Shown: positions 8,667 to 16,717, counted from the first letter of the stretch. The stretch is DNA of 64,000 nt from Streptomyces puniciscabiei (GCF_006715785.1 NZ_VFNX01000002.1:868001-932000), one strand, 5' to 3'. Notes: generated by a model not told the origin, from the sequence alone. A program made the numbers and translations.

Positions 8667-9809
8667 TCAGCTCGCGAACGGCACCTGGGCCGAGGGAGCG
8701 GGCGCCCCGCCGTCGGGATGCGTCCACAGGCCCCGTGCGGCGAGCCGGGGCAGCACCCCCTCACCGAACCAGTACGCCTCCTCCAGGTGCGGGTAGCCGG
8801 ACAGCACGAACTCCTCAATCCCCAGGGCGTGGTACTCCTCGATCCGCTCGGCGACCTCATCATGACTGCCGACCAGCGCGGTGCCCGCGCCGCCGCGCAC
8901 CAGGCCGATCCCGGCCCACAGGTTGGGGTGGATCTCCAGGCTCTCCCGGCTGCCGCCGTGCAGGGCGAGCATGCGCTGCTGGCCCTCCGACTCGCTGCGC
9001 GCGAGCCCCGCCTGCACGGCCTGGACCGTCTCCGGGTCGAAGCCGTCGAGCAGCCGGTCGGCCTCCGCCCAGGCCTGCGCCGAGCTGTCGCGGGTGATGA
9101 CGTGCAGCCGGATGCCGAAGCGGAGGGTCCGGCCGTGTGCCGCGGCCAGCGTGCGGATCCAGGCGATCTTCTCGGCGACCTGGGCGGGCGGCTCGCCCCA
9201 GGTCAGATACACGTCCGCGTAGCGGGCGGCGACCTCGCCCGCGGCCGGCGAGGAGCCACCGAAGTACACCTCCGGCACCGGATCGGGCACCCGGCTGAGT
9301 CTGGCGTCCTCGACCCGCAGGTGCTCCCCGTCCAGGTCGACGCTCTTGCCGTCCCACAGGTCCCGCACGATGTGCAGGAATTCGCCGGTACGACGGTACC
9401 GGGCGTCCTTGTCGAGGAAGTCGCCGTAGGCCCGCTGCTCGTGGCTCTCGCCGCCGGTGACCACGTTCAGCAGGAGCCGTCCGCCGGTCTGCCGCTGGAA
9501 GGTGGACGCCATCTGCGCGGCGAGTGTCGGCGAGACGAAGCCGGGCCGGAAGGCGACGAGGAACTTCAGCCGCTCGGAGTTCTGGCTGACCATGGCCGTG
9601 GTCAGCCACGCGTCCTCGCACCAGGCGCCGGTCGGGGTGAGCGCGCCGGTGAAGCCGAGGTCCTCGGCGGCCCGGGCGATCTGGCTCAGGTAGGCGACCG
9701 TCGGGGGCCGGTCCCGGCCGGAGGCGGTGGCCGGGGTGCCGTGGCCGCCGCCGACGACATGGCGGCTGTCGCCGTTGGTGGGCAGGAACCAGTGGAAGGT
9801 GAGGGACAC
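8667..9809 (-). CDS. ssuD: FMNH2-dependent alkanesulfonate monooxygenase
   Basis: Luciferase-like monooxygenase of 380 residues, the length of E. coli SsuD. It converts an alkanesulfonate plus FMNH2 and O2 to aldehyde and sulfite, releasing sulfur for cysteine synthesis. Visible signatures: FHWFLPTNGDSR at the start, GALTPTGAWCEDAW, LLLNVVTGGESHEQRAYGDFLDKDARY, and the late block LVGSHDEVAERIEEYHALGIEEFVLSGYPHLEEAYWFGEGVLP. FMNH2 is expected from the SsuE-like reductase encoded upstream in the same operon (11025-11579). No SsuABC transporter genes are adjacent. Confidence 0.93.
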   Translation of the reverse strand: MSLTFHWFLPTNGDSRHVVGGGHGTPATASGRDRPPTVAYLSQIARAAEDLGFTGALTPTGAWCEDAWLTTAMVSQNSERLKFLVAFRPGFVSPTLAAQMASTFQRQTGGRLLLNVVTGGESHEQRAYGDFLDKDARYRRTGEFLHIVRDLWDGKSVDLDGEHLRVEDARLSRVPDPVPEVYFGGSSPAAGEVAARYADVYLTWGEPPAQVAEKIAWIRTLAAAHGRTLRFGIRLHVITRDSSAQAWAEADRLLDGFDPETVQAVQAGLARSESEGQQRMLALHGGSRESLEIHPNLWAGIGLVRGGAGTALVGSHDEVAERIEEYHALGIEEFVLSGYPHLEEAYWFGEGVLPRLAARGLWTHPDGGAPAPSAQVPFAS

Positions 9810-9834
9810 GTGGGTCTCCGTTCGCGAGTGTCCG

Positions 9835-11019
9835 TCAGAGCAGACCGTGCCGGGGCGGCCGGGTTCCGCTGAGCACGTACCGGCCGATGTGCTGGACCTT
9901 CCAGCGGACCGGGTCGTGCAGGGTGTGGGTGCGGGCGTCGCGCCAATGCCGGTGCAGATTGAGGGAGTTCAGGGCCGAGCGGGTACCGGCCACCTCGAAC
10001 AGCGCGCTCGCCACCTCCACCGCGGCCTCGGCCGCCCGCACCTTGGCGGCGGCCACCGCGATGGACGCCTCGGCCGCCGAGTCGTCGGTAAGGTGCCCGC
10101 GGGCCACGTCGACCGTGCGGGCCGCCTCCTTCAGCAGTGCCTGGGCCGCCCGCACCTGGAGGGCGAGTTCACCGAAGCGCTGGATCAGGAGCGGATCCTC
10201 GGCGGCGGTCTCGGTCCCGCTCTCGAACCAGGGCCGGCTCCGGGTGCGGACGAACTCCGCCGCCTGGGCGAGCGCCCCCTGGGCGATGCCGGTGTCGATG
10301 GCCGCGTGCAGCAACTGCGCGACGGCGCCGTGCAGTTGGGGTCCCTGGAAGGTGAGGTGGTGCGGCAGGACGCGGTCGGCGGGCACCGGCACGGCGTCCA
10401 GGCGGACGGTTCCGCTGGCCGTCGTCCGCTGGCCCATGCCGTCCCAGTCGTCGACCACGGTCACCCCAGGGGCGTCCCGGGGGACGTACGCGACGTGCAG
10501 GTTGTCGTCCTCGGCGCGGGCCAGCACCGGGATCCAGTCGGCGAACAGCGCTCCCGTGCTGTAGTGCTTGACGCCGGTCAGCAGGTACGACCCGTCGGGG
10601 CGCGGCTCCAGGCGGGTGCGGATGTCCTGGACGTGCCGGGTGCCGGCCTCGGACTGCGCGTTGCCGAAGCGGCGCCCGGCCAGCAGCTCGGCGAAGAAGA
10701 ACTTCCGCTGCTCCTCCGTCCCCTGGCGGCGGATCACATTGACGTAGACGAAGTGGCTCTGCGGGATCTGGGCGAGGCTGCCGTCGGCCGAGCCGAGCAG
10801 CCGGAAGATCTCCGCCAGGGTCGCGGCCCGTACGTCGGCGCCGCCGTGCTCGGCGGGCACGGTCACGGAGAGCAGCCCGGAGGCGGACAGCCGGTCCACC
10901 TCGGCCCGGGGCAGCCGCCGCTGTGCGTCCCGCTCGGCGGCCCCGGCGCGGAACTCGGCGGCCAGGGCCTCGGCGACGGCGAGCGCCTCGGCGTCGTCGG
11001 CGATGACATGTGCGCTCAT
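9835..11019 (-). CDS. SfnB-family sulfur-acquisition oxidoreductase
   Basis: Acyl-CoA-dehydrogenase-fold flavoprotein, 394 residues, best read as SfnB-like. Blocks are GLLSVTVPAEHGGADV, IPQSHFVYVNVIRRQGTEEQRKFFF, NAQSEAGTRHVQDIRTRLEP, GVKHYSTGALFADWIPVLA and a C-terminus RHWRDARTHTLHDPVRWKVQHIGRYVL. The same RTHTLHDPV ending appears in the neighbouring DszC-like protein, showing they are paralogues. Members use reduced flavin in organosulfur oxidation during sulfate starvation (family knowledge). It starts 5 bp after the SsuE stop, so it is operonic. Confidence 0.85.
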   Translation of the reverse strand: MSAHVIADDAEALAVAEALAAEFRAGAAERDAQRRLPRAEVDRLSASGLLSVTVPAEHGGADVRAATLAEIFRLLGSADGSLAQIPQSHFVYVNVIRRQGTEEQRKFFFAELLAGRRFGNAQSEAGTRHVQDIRTRLEPRPDGSYLLTGVKHYSTGALFADWIPVLARAEDDNLHVAYVPRDAPGVTVVDDWDGMGQRTTASGTVRLDAVPVPADRVLPHHLTFQGPQLHGAVAQLLHAAIDTGIAQGALAQAAEFVRTRSRPWFESGTETAAEDPLLIQRFGELALQVRAAQALLKEAARTVDVARGHLTDDSAAEASIAVAAAKVRAAEAAVEVASALFEVAGTRSALNSLNLHRHWRDARTHTLHDPVRWKVQHIGRYVLSGTRPPRHGLL

Positions 11020-11024
11020 GACGG

Positions 11025-11579
11025 TCAGCCCGCCGCCGCCAGCACCGCGGTGCGGTCGAGGGCGGCGGAGAACTGGTCCACCACCTGCCCCAGCGCCTCG
11101 GCGGTGGCCGGGGCGACGGTCACCGAGCCGTCCTCGCGCACGGTGATGTCCTTGTCGAGGGTGAACCAGCCCTGGACGACATGGGCGGCGCCCATGGAGT
11201 TCAGCACCGGGCGCAGCGCGTAGTCGATGGCGAGGACATGAGCGGTGGAGCCGCCGGTGGCCAGCGGCAGCACGGTCTTGCCGGTGAGCGCGTACTGCGG
11301 GAGCAGGTCGAGCAGCGCCTTGAGGACTCCGGAGTACGACGCCTTGTAGATGGGTGTGCCGACCAGGACGCCGTCGGCGCGGGCGAACAGCTCGGTGGCC
11401 CGGGCGATGGCCGGGTGCCGGAAGTCGGCGCCGAGCAGGGCCTCGGCCGGGATGGTGCGGACGTCCAGCGGGATCACCTCGTGGCCCCGGGCGGTCAGCC
11501 GCTGATCGAGGTGGCGCAGCAGGCGGCCGGTGCGCGAGGAGGCGGAGGGGCTGCCGGAGACGGACAGGACGGTGGCCAT
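11025..11579 (-). CDS. ssuE: NADPH-dependent FMN reductase
   Basis: Flavodoxin-fold reductase of 184 residues that supplies FMNH2 to the two-component monooxygenases around it. Motifs: the phosphate loop SGSPSASSRTGRLL at residues 8-21, LVGTPIYKASYSGVLKALLD in the flavin/NADPH site, and LPLATGGSTAHVLAIDYALRPVLNSMGA typical of SsuE. The alanine-rich tail (TAVLAAAG) is unremarkable. Its position in the middle of four flavin-dependent oxygenase genes makes it the likely common electron donor. A strong 12-bp hairpin lies just upstream of its start. Confidence 0.93.
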   Translation of the reverse strand: MATVLSVSGSPSASSRTGRLLRHLDQRLTARGHEVIPLDVRTIPAEALLGADFRHPAIARATELFARADGVLVGTPIYKASYSGVLKALLDLLPQYALTGKTVLPLATGGSTAHVLAIDYALRPVLNSMGAAHVVQGWFTLDKDITVREDGSVTVAPATAEALGQVVDQFSAALDRTAVLAAAG

Positions 11580-11602
11580 GGGTGCCTCGTTTCTGGGGTG
11601 CG

Positions 11603-11632
11603 CCGGGCGCCCGTACGGGGACGGGCGCCCGG
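11603..11632 (-). other. Intra-operon hairpin between DszC-like and ssuE genes
   Basis: Perfect 12-bp inverted repeat CCGGGCGCCCGT / ACGGGCGCCCGG with a 6-nt loop, located between the DszC-like stop (11645) and the ssuE start (11579). No T-run follows, so it may be a processing, stabilising or partial attenuation stem that sets unequal expression within the operon. Confidence 0.55.
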
Positions 11633-11644
11633 GGAGGAATGCGG

Positions 11645-12865
11645 TCAGGAGTACCAGGTGGGTTCGGGCAGTTCCCCTTCGAGGACCCAGCGGCCGACCT
11701 CGCGGCGCTTGTAGGCGACGGGGTCGTGCAGGGTGTGCGTGCGCACGTTGCGCCAGAACCGGTCGAGGCCCTCGGCGGTGGCGGTGGAGCGGGCGCCGGT
11801 CGCCTCGAAGATGCGGCTGGTGATCTCCAGCGCGACGTCGGTGGCGCGTGCCTTCACCGCGGCCACCCGTACCTCGAACTCGCCGCGCGCCTGCGCGGTC
11901 ACCGCGTCGGGATCGTCGTGCAGCCTCTGCCCCTCGGCGGCGACCGCGTCGGCGAGCGCCTCCACGGCCCAGAGTTTGGCGGTGAGGTCGCCGTAGATGT
12001 CGATGACGTACGGCTCGTCGACCGCGCGCTCATGGCCGCCGTGCAGCCAGGAACGTGACCTGGTACGGGTGTAGGTGGCCGCCGTCCGAAGCGCGCCGGC
12101 CGCGATGCCGAGGTAGAAGCTCGCGAAGACGAGCTGGATCGTGGGGACGTTGAGGGTGTTGTAGACCCGGGGCCGGAACTCCTTGTCCACGTATCCGGCG
12201 GCCGAGGACCACGGGGTGCGGACGCCGTCGAGGGTGACGCTGCCGCTCTCGGTGAGCCGCTGGCCGATGTTGTCCCAGTCGTCGTGGAAGGTCAGGCCCG
12301 GGGAGTCGGAGGGCACGATGGCGAAGACGTGCTTGTCGGTGCCCTCGAAGACGCCTTCCAGGACGGTGACGTCGGAGACCCTGCTGCCGGTGGAGAAGGA
12401 CTTGCGGCCGGTGAAGACCAGGTCGTCGCCGTCCTCGGTGACGGTCACGTCCTTGTCGCGCGGGTTGACGGCGCCGCCGAAGAACCAGCGGCCGCGGGAG
12501 GCCTCGGCCTCCACCTGCTCCCACTGCTCGCGGGTGCCGACCAAACGGGCGGCCCAGAACCACAGGTAGTGGTAGCCGAGGAGCTGTCCGATCGAGCCGT
12601 CGGCCTTGGCGATCTCCCGGACGACCCGGTAGGCCGTCGGCCAGTCCTGGCCCCCGCCGCCGTGCTCGACGGGACCGAGCAGGGTGACGAGTCCGGAGTC
12701 CTTCAGCAGCCGGACCTCGGCGTGCGGGGTGGCGCCGGCCCGGTCCCGGGCGGCGGCGTCGGTGGCGAGGACGGCGGCCACCTCGGTGGCGCGGGCGATC
12801 CAGTCCTGGGCGGTTGTGGGGGCGGGGCGGGTGGACCAGTCGGTGGGTGCTTGCGTGCTGCTCAT
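11645..12865 (-). CDS. DszC/SfnC-like FMNH2-dependent monooxygenase (acyl-CoA-dehydrogenase fold)
   Basis: A 406-residue flavoprotein of the dibenzothiophene-monooxygenase type (DszC is about 417), predicted to oxygenate an organosulfur compound with reduced FMN. Visible blocks: GLVTLLGPVEHGGGGQDWPTA, IAKADGSIGQLLGYHYLW, VFTGRKSFSTGSRVSDVTVLEG, DDWDNIGQRLTESGSVTLDGV and the tail RNVRTHTLHDPVAYKRREVGRWVL. The true substrate could be a sulfone, sulfoxide or thiophene. ATG 12865 follows AGAAAGAGG. It lies 47 bp after the SfnG-like gene in the same operon. Confidence 0.85.
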   Translation of the reverse strand: MSSTQAPTDWSTRPAPTTAQDWIARATEVAAVLATDAAARDRAGATPHAEVRLLKDSGLVTLLGPVEHGGGGQDWPTAYRVVREIAKADGSIGQLLGYHYLWFWAARLVGTREQWEQVEAEASRGRWFFGGAVNPRDKDVTVTEDGDDLVFTGRKSFSTGSRVSDVTVLEGVFEGTDKHVFAIVPSDSPGLTFHDDWDNIGQRLTESGSVTLDGVRTPWSSAAGYVDKEFRPRVYNTLNVPTIQLVFASFYLGIAAGALRTAATYTRTRSRSWLHGGHERAVDEPYVIDIYGDLTAKLWAVEALADAVAAEGQRLHDDPDAVTAQARGEFEVRVAAVKARATDVALEITSRIFEATGARSTATAEGLDRFWRNVRTHTLHDPVAYKRREVGRWVLEGELPEPTWYS

Positions 12866-12912
12866 GCTGGGTCGACCTCTTTCTCGCGGTGCGGCGCGAA
12901 AGCGGGGGCAGG

Positions 12913-14034
12913 TCAGGCGTGGGCGGGGACGGACTCGGGCTCGCGGTCGGGGAGTTGGGCCTCCAGCTCCCGTACGAGGGGCAGCACGCGCTTGCCGAAG
13001 TACTCGACCTCCTCGTGGTAGTGCAGGAAGCCGAGCAGGAGGAGGTCGACGCCGAGCTTCTTGTAGGCGACGACGCGTTCGGCGATCTGCTCCGGCGTGC
13101 CGATGAGCCCGGTGCGGAAGCCGTCGTTGTACTGGACCAGGTCCTCGAAGGCGGAGTCCTGCCACATGCCCTTCCTGTCGGCCGTGGACTGCCCCGCCTG
13201 CTTCACGGCCGCGCCGAACCCCTCCACCGCCTCGGTGTCGGCCTTGGCGACGATCTCCCGCAGCGTCTCGCGGGCCTCGGCCTCGGTGTCCCGGGCGATG
13301 AGGAAGCCGTTGAGGCCGAACTTCGGTGCCGTGCGGCCCGCTTCGGCGGCGGCCGCGCGGACGTCCGCGAGCTGCTCGACGACGCCGTCGAAGTCCTTGC
13401 CGTTGGAGAAGTACCAGTCGGAGACCCGGCCGGCCATCCGCCGGGCCGCGGTGGAGTTGCCGCCCTGGAAGATCTCCGGGTGCGGGCGCTCGGGGGTGTT
13501 GAGCGGCTTGGGCTTGAGGGAGAAGTCCCGCAACCGGTAGAAGTCACCGGCGAGTTCGGCGTGGTCCTCGGTCCAGATCCTGCGCAGGGCGGTGATGAAC
13601 TCCTCGGAGCGGCGGTAGCGTTCGTCGTGCTCCAGCCAGGGCTCGCCGAGCGCGGTGAACTCGCCCTTGAACCAGCCGGACACGACGTTCACGGCGAAGC
13701 GGCCGCCCGACAGGTGGTCGGCGGTGGCGCCGAGTTTGGCGAGGACACCGGGGTGCCACAGTCCGGGGTGGACGGCGGCGATGACCTTCAGGCGCTGGGT
13801 GGCGAGCAGCAGGGCGAGGCTGAAGCTGGTCGACTCGTGCTGGTACTCGGCGCCGTAGCTGGCCATGTAGCGGACCTGGCTGAGGGCGTACTCAAAACCG
13901 TTGTTCTCGGCCAGGACGGCGAGTTCGCGGTTGTAGTCGTATCCCCAGTCGGTGCGTTGTTCGATCGTGCTGGTGACGAGTCCCCCGCTGACGTTGGGGA
14001 CCCAGTAGGCGAATTTCACGGGCGCTGCGGGCAT
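12913..14034 (-). CDS. sfnG: Dimethylsulfone monooxygenase-like LLM flavoprotein
   Basis: Luciferase-like monooxygenase of 373 residues, close in size to Pseudomonas SfnG (FMNH2-dependent oxidation of dimethylsulfone to methanesulfinate). Signatures: FAYWVPNVSGGLVTS, YALSQVRYMASYGAEYQHESTSF, GRFAVNVVSGWFKGEF, FQGGNSTAARRMAGRVSDWYF and GLIGTPEQIAERVVAYKKLGVDLLLLGFLHYHEEVEYFG. First structural gene of the operon; AGGAG precedes ATG 14034. A Cys-Cys leader peptide is encoded 135 bp upstream, implying cysteine-responsive control. Methanesulfinate could be oxidised to methanesulfonate and taken by the SsuD-like enzyme, giving sulfite. Confidence 0.88.
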   Translation of the reverse strand: MPAAPVKFAYWVPNVSGGLVTSTIEQRTDWGYDYNRELAVLAENNGFEYALSQVRYMASYGAEYQHESTSFSLALLLATQRLKVIAAVHPGLWHPGVLAKLGATADHLSGGRFAVNVVSGWFKGEFTALGEPWLEHDERYRRSEEFITALRRIWTEDHAELAGDFYRLRDFSLKPKPLNTPERPHPEIFQGGNSTAARRMAGRVSDWYFSNGKDFDGVVEQLADVRAAAAEAGRTAPKFGLNGFLIARDTEAEARETLREIVAKADTEAVEGFGAAVKQAGQSTADRKGMWQDSAFEDLVQYNDGFRTGLIGTPEQIAERVVAYKKLGVDLLLLGFLHYHEEVEYFGKRVLPLVRELEAQLPDREPESVPAHA

Positions 14035-14081
14035 GCGGAACTCCTGGTGCGGAATTGCTCGGTGATGTTTTCCGGGCACGT

Positions 14082-14114
14082 CGAATTCCGGGCGCGGGAC
14101 AGGCCGGGAATTCG
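14082..14114 (-). other. Inverted repeat between leader peptide and sfnG
   Basis: Arms CGAATTCC (14082-14089) and GGAATTCG (14107-14114) pair perfectly over 8 bp around a 17-nt GC-rich loop. It lies after the leader-peptide stop and 48 bp before sfnG, where an attenuator stem or an operator would be expected. Which of the two it is cannot be decided by eye. Confidence 0.4.
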
Positions 14115-14168
14115 GGCGGTGCCGGAAGGTGAGCGAAGAGCGGCGCTTCGACGGGAAGAGTCGGGCGA

Positions 14169-14252
14169 TCAGGCCGCGGCGCAACAGGAGGCGCTGGAGA
14201 CGCGCGCGAGGTCGACATGGCGTCGCCGCGTGAGGTCCAGTCGCATCGTCAT
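14169..14252 (-). CDS. Cysteine-type leader peptide (27 aa)
   Basis: Short upstream ORF too small for usual gene calling. It begins MTMRLDL, carries the block TRRRHVDL, then LARVSSA, and ends SCCAAA before TGA. An inner ATG at 14246 gives a 25-residue version. The Arg-rich TRRRHVDL motif followed by one or more Cys codons near the stop is the hallmark of actinobacterial leader peptides placed before sulfur-assimilation genes (established pattern). Ribosome stalling at tandem TGT-TGC when Cys-tRNA is scarce would alter folding of the downstream RNA and switch on sfnG. It sits 135 bp upstream of sfnG on the same strand. Confidence 0.82.
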   Translation of the reverse strand: MTMRLDLTRRRHVDLARVSSASCCAAA

Positions 14253-14389
14253 GCCGTCGATCGTGGCAGCCGCCGGCGAGGAGCGTCAAGGAAAACCCGA
14301 CCGGTCTCGTATCGCGGACCATTGAATTTCACGAAGGTGTGACAGGAAAACCCTTGAACCGGGCCTCGGCGCGCACGCATTGTGCGACG

Positions 14390-15310
14390 GTGCGGACCGA
14401 ACAGCTGGAATACATAGCGGCCGTGACCCGGCTCGGCTCACTGCGCCGGGCGGCCGACGAACTGCGCCTGTCCCAGCCCGCGTTGAGCGAGACCGTGCGC
14501 AATCTGGAACGGGAACTCGGCGTCGACCTGCTGGAGCGGAAACGGTCGGGGGCCACGATGAGCGCGGCCGGCCGGGAGCTGCTGCCGCACATCGTGAGCG
14601 TGCTGGAGGCAGTGGACCGGCTGCGGGCGGCGGCGGGCGAGCAGCACCGCATCAGCCGCATGGTGCGCGTCGGCACGGTCAACGCGGCGACCGTGGCGCT
14701 GCTGATTCCCGTGCTGCGGGAGTTCCGGTCGGCACACCCCGTCACCCAGGTGGAGGTGGTGGGCGCACAGCAGACGGAGATCCAGCGCGGGCTCGCCGAG
14801 GGCGGCTTCGACCTGGGGCTGGTCAATCACCTGGACGGCGACGACGTGCCGGCCGGCATGGAGTCCACGGAGCTGCTGCGCGGCCGCCCGGTGGTGTGCC
14901 TGCGTCCGGACAGCCCGCTCGCCCGGCTCCGGGTGGTGGGCGTGGAGGACCTGCTCGGTGTGCCACTGATCGCGATGCGGACCGGCTATGTGATGCACCG
15001 GTATGTGCACCGGCTGCTGTCCGGCCGTACGCCGGCGTTCTCGTACTCCACCGACGGGGCCGAGATGGGGAAGCTGATGGTCGCCGAGGGGCTCGGGGCC
15101 ACGGTGCTGCCGGACTTCAGTGTCGTCGGGGATCCGCTGGAGCGGTCCGGCACGATCACCTTCCGGCCGATCGCCGACGACACCACCCGGGTGCTGCTGA
15201 TGCTGCAGCGCCGACGCGCGGAGTCGGTGCCGCGGGCGGCCCGCGACCTGCACGCGGCGTTCGTGCGCCGGGCGCGGGAACTGACGGAGACGGCAGAGAC
15301 CTACACATAA
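14390..15310 (+). CDS. LysR-family transcriptional regulator
   Basis: LysR-type regulator of 306 residues. The N-terminal winged helix reads TEQLEYIAAVTRLGSLRRAADELRLSQPALSETVRNLERELGVDLLERKRSG; an effector domain follows (VRVGTVNAATVALLIPVLREF, then ATVLPDFSVVGDPLE). GTG 14390 (VRTEQLEYI) is preferred because family members begin there; a GTG at 14339 would add 17 residues but has its purine-rich stretch too close. It is divergent from the organosulfur operon, so it is the likely activator, sensing a sulfur metabolite. The shared 14035-14389 space also holds the leader peptide and the inverted repeat. Confidence 0.88.
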   Translation: MRTEQLEYIAAVTRLGSLRRAADELRLSQPALSETVRNLERELGVDLLERKRSGATMSAAGRELLPHIVSVLEAVDRLRAAAGEQHRISRMVRVGTVNAATVALLIPVLREFRSAHPVTQVEVVGAQQTEIQRGLAEGGFDLGLVNHLDGDDVPAGMESTELLRGRPVVCLRPDSPLARLRVVGVEDLLGVPLIAMRTGYVMHRYVHRLLSGRTPAFSYSTDGAEMGKLMVAEGLGATVLPDFSVVGDPLERSGTITFRPIADDTTRVLLMLQRRRAESVPRAARDLHAAFVRRARELTETAETYT

Positions 15311-15400
15311 AGAAAAAATAAGAGCAAACTGGGTGTATGCGGTGGTAACCGCACAGCGCACCAGACGCAGTCCGGCCTGCACAGTCAAAGGAGACGAGTC

Positions 15401-15835
15401 ATGGCCAACCTGCACAGGGGTGATCTATCGACCCACCCCGATGTCTCCGAAATGCGGGAACGCTACGCCCGCATGCTCGGTGGTCGTGATGTGGCACTCG
15501 TGGACGGCCCGGTCTTCCTGCTCGGGCTCTACTGCGCCGCATCGCCGTGGATAGTGCACTACACGACGAGCCAGCCCGCGCTGATGACCCACAACCTGAT
15601 CATGGGCATCGCGATAGGTCTGCTGGCACTGGGATTCACCCGGGCCCCCGAGCGGATGTACGGCCTCAGCTGGGCCATGTGCGCCATGGGCGTCTGGCTG
15701 ATCATCGCTCCCTGGATCGTGGGCAGCGGCCCGGACAAGGGAGTGATCATCAACAACGTCATCATCGGCGCACTGGCGCTCGTACTCGGCCTGGTCTGTG
15801 CCGGTACGGCGGCGCGGAGCACCCCCAGGCCGTAA
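15401..15835 (+). CDS. SPW-repeat membrane protein
   Basis: Predicted inner-membrane protein of 144 residues with two copies of the SPW-type motif: CAASPWIVHY (after a first helix FLLGLYCAA) and IIAPWIVGS. Four hydrophobic segments are evident: FLLGLYCAASPW, LIMGIAIGLLALGF, GLSWAMCAMGVWLIIAPW and VIIGALALVLGLVCAG. Its function is unknown. AAAGGAGA 7 nt before ATG 15401 is a strong ribosome site. It appears monocistronic and is followed by a strong bidirectional hairpin. Confidence 0.85.
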   Translation: MANLHRGDLSTHPDVSEMRERYARMLGGRDVALVDGPVFLLGLYCAASPWIVHYTTSQPALMTHNLIMGIAIGLLALGFTRAPERMYGLSWAMCAMGVWLIIAPWIVGSGPDKGVIINNVIIGALALVLGLVCAGTAARSTPRP

Positions 15836-15872
15836 GGGAGACGCGAGGAAAGGACACGAGAGAGAACCGGCG

Positions 15873-15911
15873 GGCGGGAGGCCGGTCCGCAGGGCGGGCC
15901 GGCCTCCCGCC
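15873..15911. terminator. Bidirectional hairpin terminator
   Basis: Perfect 13-bp stem, GGCGGGAGGCCGG (15873-15885) with CCGGCCTCCCGCC (15899-15911), 13-nt loop, between the convergent SPW and ArsR-SRPBCC genes. No U-run, as is common in Streptomyces. Confidence 0.75.
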
Positions 15912-15919
15912 GCGTCCGC

Positions 15920-16687
15920 TCAGCGGCCCGGCACCAGCCAGGGCTGCTGCGGCAGGGTCCGGCCGGTCTCCAGCAGCGACTTCAGGTTCGACAGCACCGC
16001 CGCCCAGCCGGCGGCGGCGTTCGAGCGCTCGTCCTCGTCGCGCAGGTCCTCGTGGACGACGGTCAGCCGGACGATGTCCTCGTACGGCTGGATCTCGAAG
16101 GTGACGCGGGAGTGGCGGTCCTCCCGGCCCTCGTCGTCGGGCGCGGCCCAGGTGGTCACCAGCCGGGTGGGCGGCTCGCTCTCCACCACCTTGCCGACCA
16201 CGTCCTCGATGCCCGAGCCGTCGGTGCGCACGTGCGCCCAGCGGGAGCCGGGCCGCCAGTCGGACTCGTTGCGGTGGCCCCAGTAGGCGGCCGTGAGGTC
16301 GGCGTCGGTCAGCGCCTCCCAGACCTTCTCGGGGGTGCCGGCGATGTAGGTGACGTACACGAAACTCGGCTTGTCGGTCATGGCTTCCTCGGCTCGTCGC
16401 TTCAGGTCGCCGAGCGCGGCGAGGCGCGGGCGCTCGAACTTGTCGATCCACCGCTCCTGGATCTCATGGAGCGGTACGGGGTTGAGGTAGTGCAGCTTCT
16501 CCCGCCCCCGCCGCACCGTGCCGATCAGGTTGGCGGCCTCCAGGACCGCCAGGTGCTGGGTGACCGACTGACGCGTCATGGCGATGCGCTCGCACAGCTC
16601 ACCCAGGGTCTGGCCGTTGTTCTCGTGGAGCCGGTCCAGCAGGCGTCTGCGCGTGTCGTCGGCCAGCGCCTTGAAGACCTGGTCCAT
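15920..16687 (-). CDS. ArsR-type regulator fused to an SRPBCC (AHSA1-like) domain
   Basis: One 255-residue ORF joins two modules often encoded separately. Residues 1-95 form an ArsR winged helix (MDQVFKALADDTRRRLLDRLHENNG, then AMTRQSVTQHLAVLEAANLIGT). Residues about 100-255 form an SRPBCC ligand-binding domain (FVYVTYIAGTPEKVWEALTDADLTAAYWGHRNES). Such fusions are known in actinobacteria; a hydrophobic ligand in the SRPBCC cavity may directly control DNA binding. The start is ATG 16687, with a clear sigma-70-like promoter 30 bp upstream carrying a dyad in its spacer, suggesting autorepression. Confidence 0.88.
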   Translation of the reverse strand: MDQVFKALADDTRRRLLDRLHENNGQTLGELCERIAMTRQSVTQHLAVLEAANLIGTVRRGREKLHYLNPVPLHEIQERWIDKFERPRLAALGDLKRRAEEAMTDKPSFVYVTYIAGTPEKVWEALTDADLTAAYWGHRNESDWRPGSRWAHVRTDGSGIEDVVGKVVESEPPTRLVTTWAAPDDEGREDRHSRVTFEIQPYEDIVRLTVVHEDLRDEDERSNAAAGWAAVLSNLKSLLETGRTLPQQPWLVPGR

Positions 16688-16717
16688 CCCGGTGTCGTCT
16701 CCTGATCGCACACGCAA

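Noticed and set aside
11645..13165. Longer start (506 residues) of the DszC-like gene
   Set aside because: The extension overlaps the end of sfnG and lacks family sequence; ATG 12865 has AGAAAGAGG upstream.
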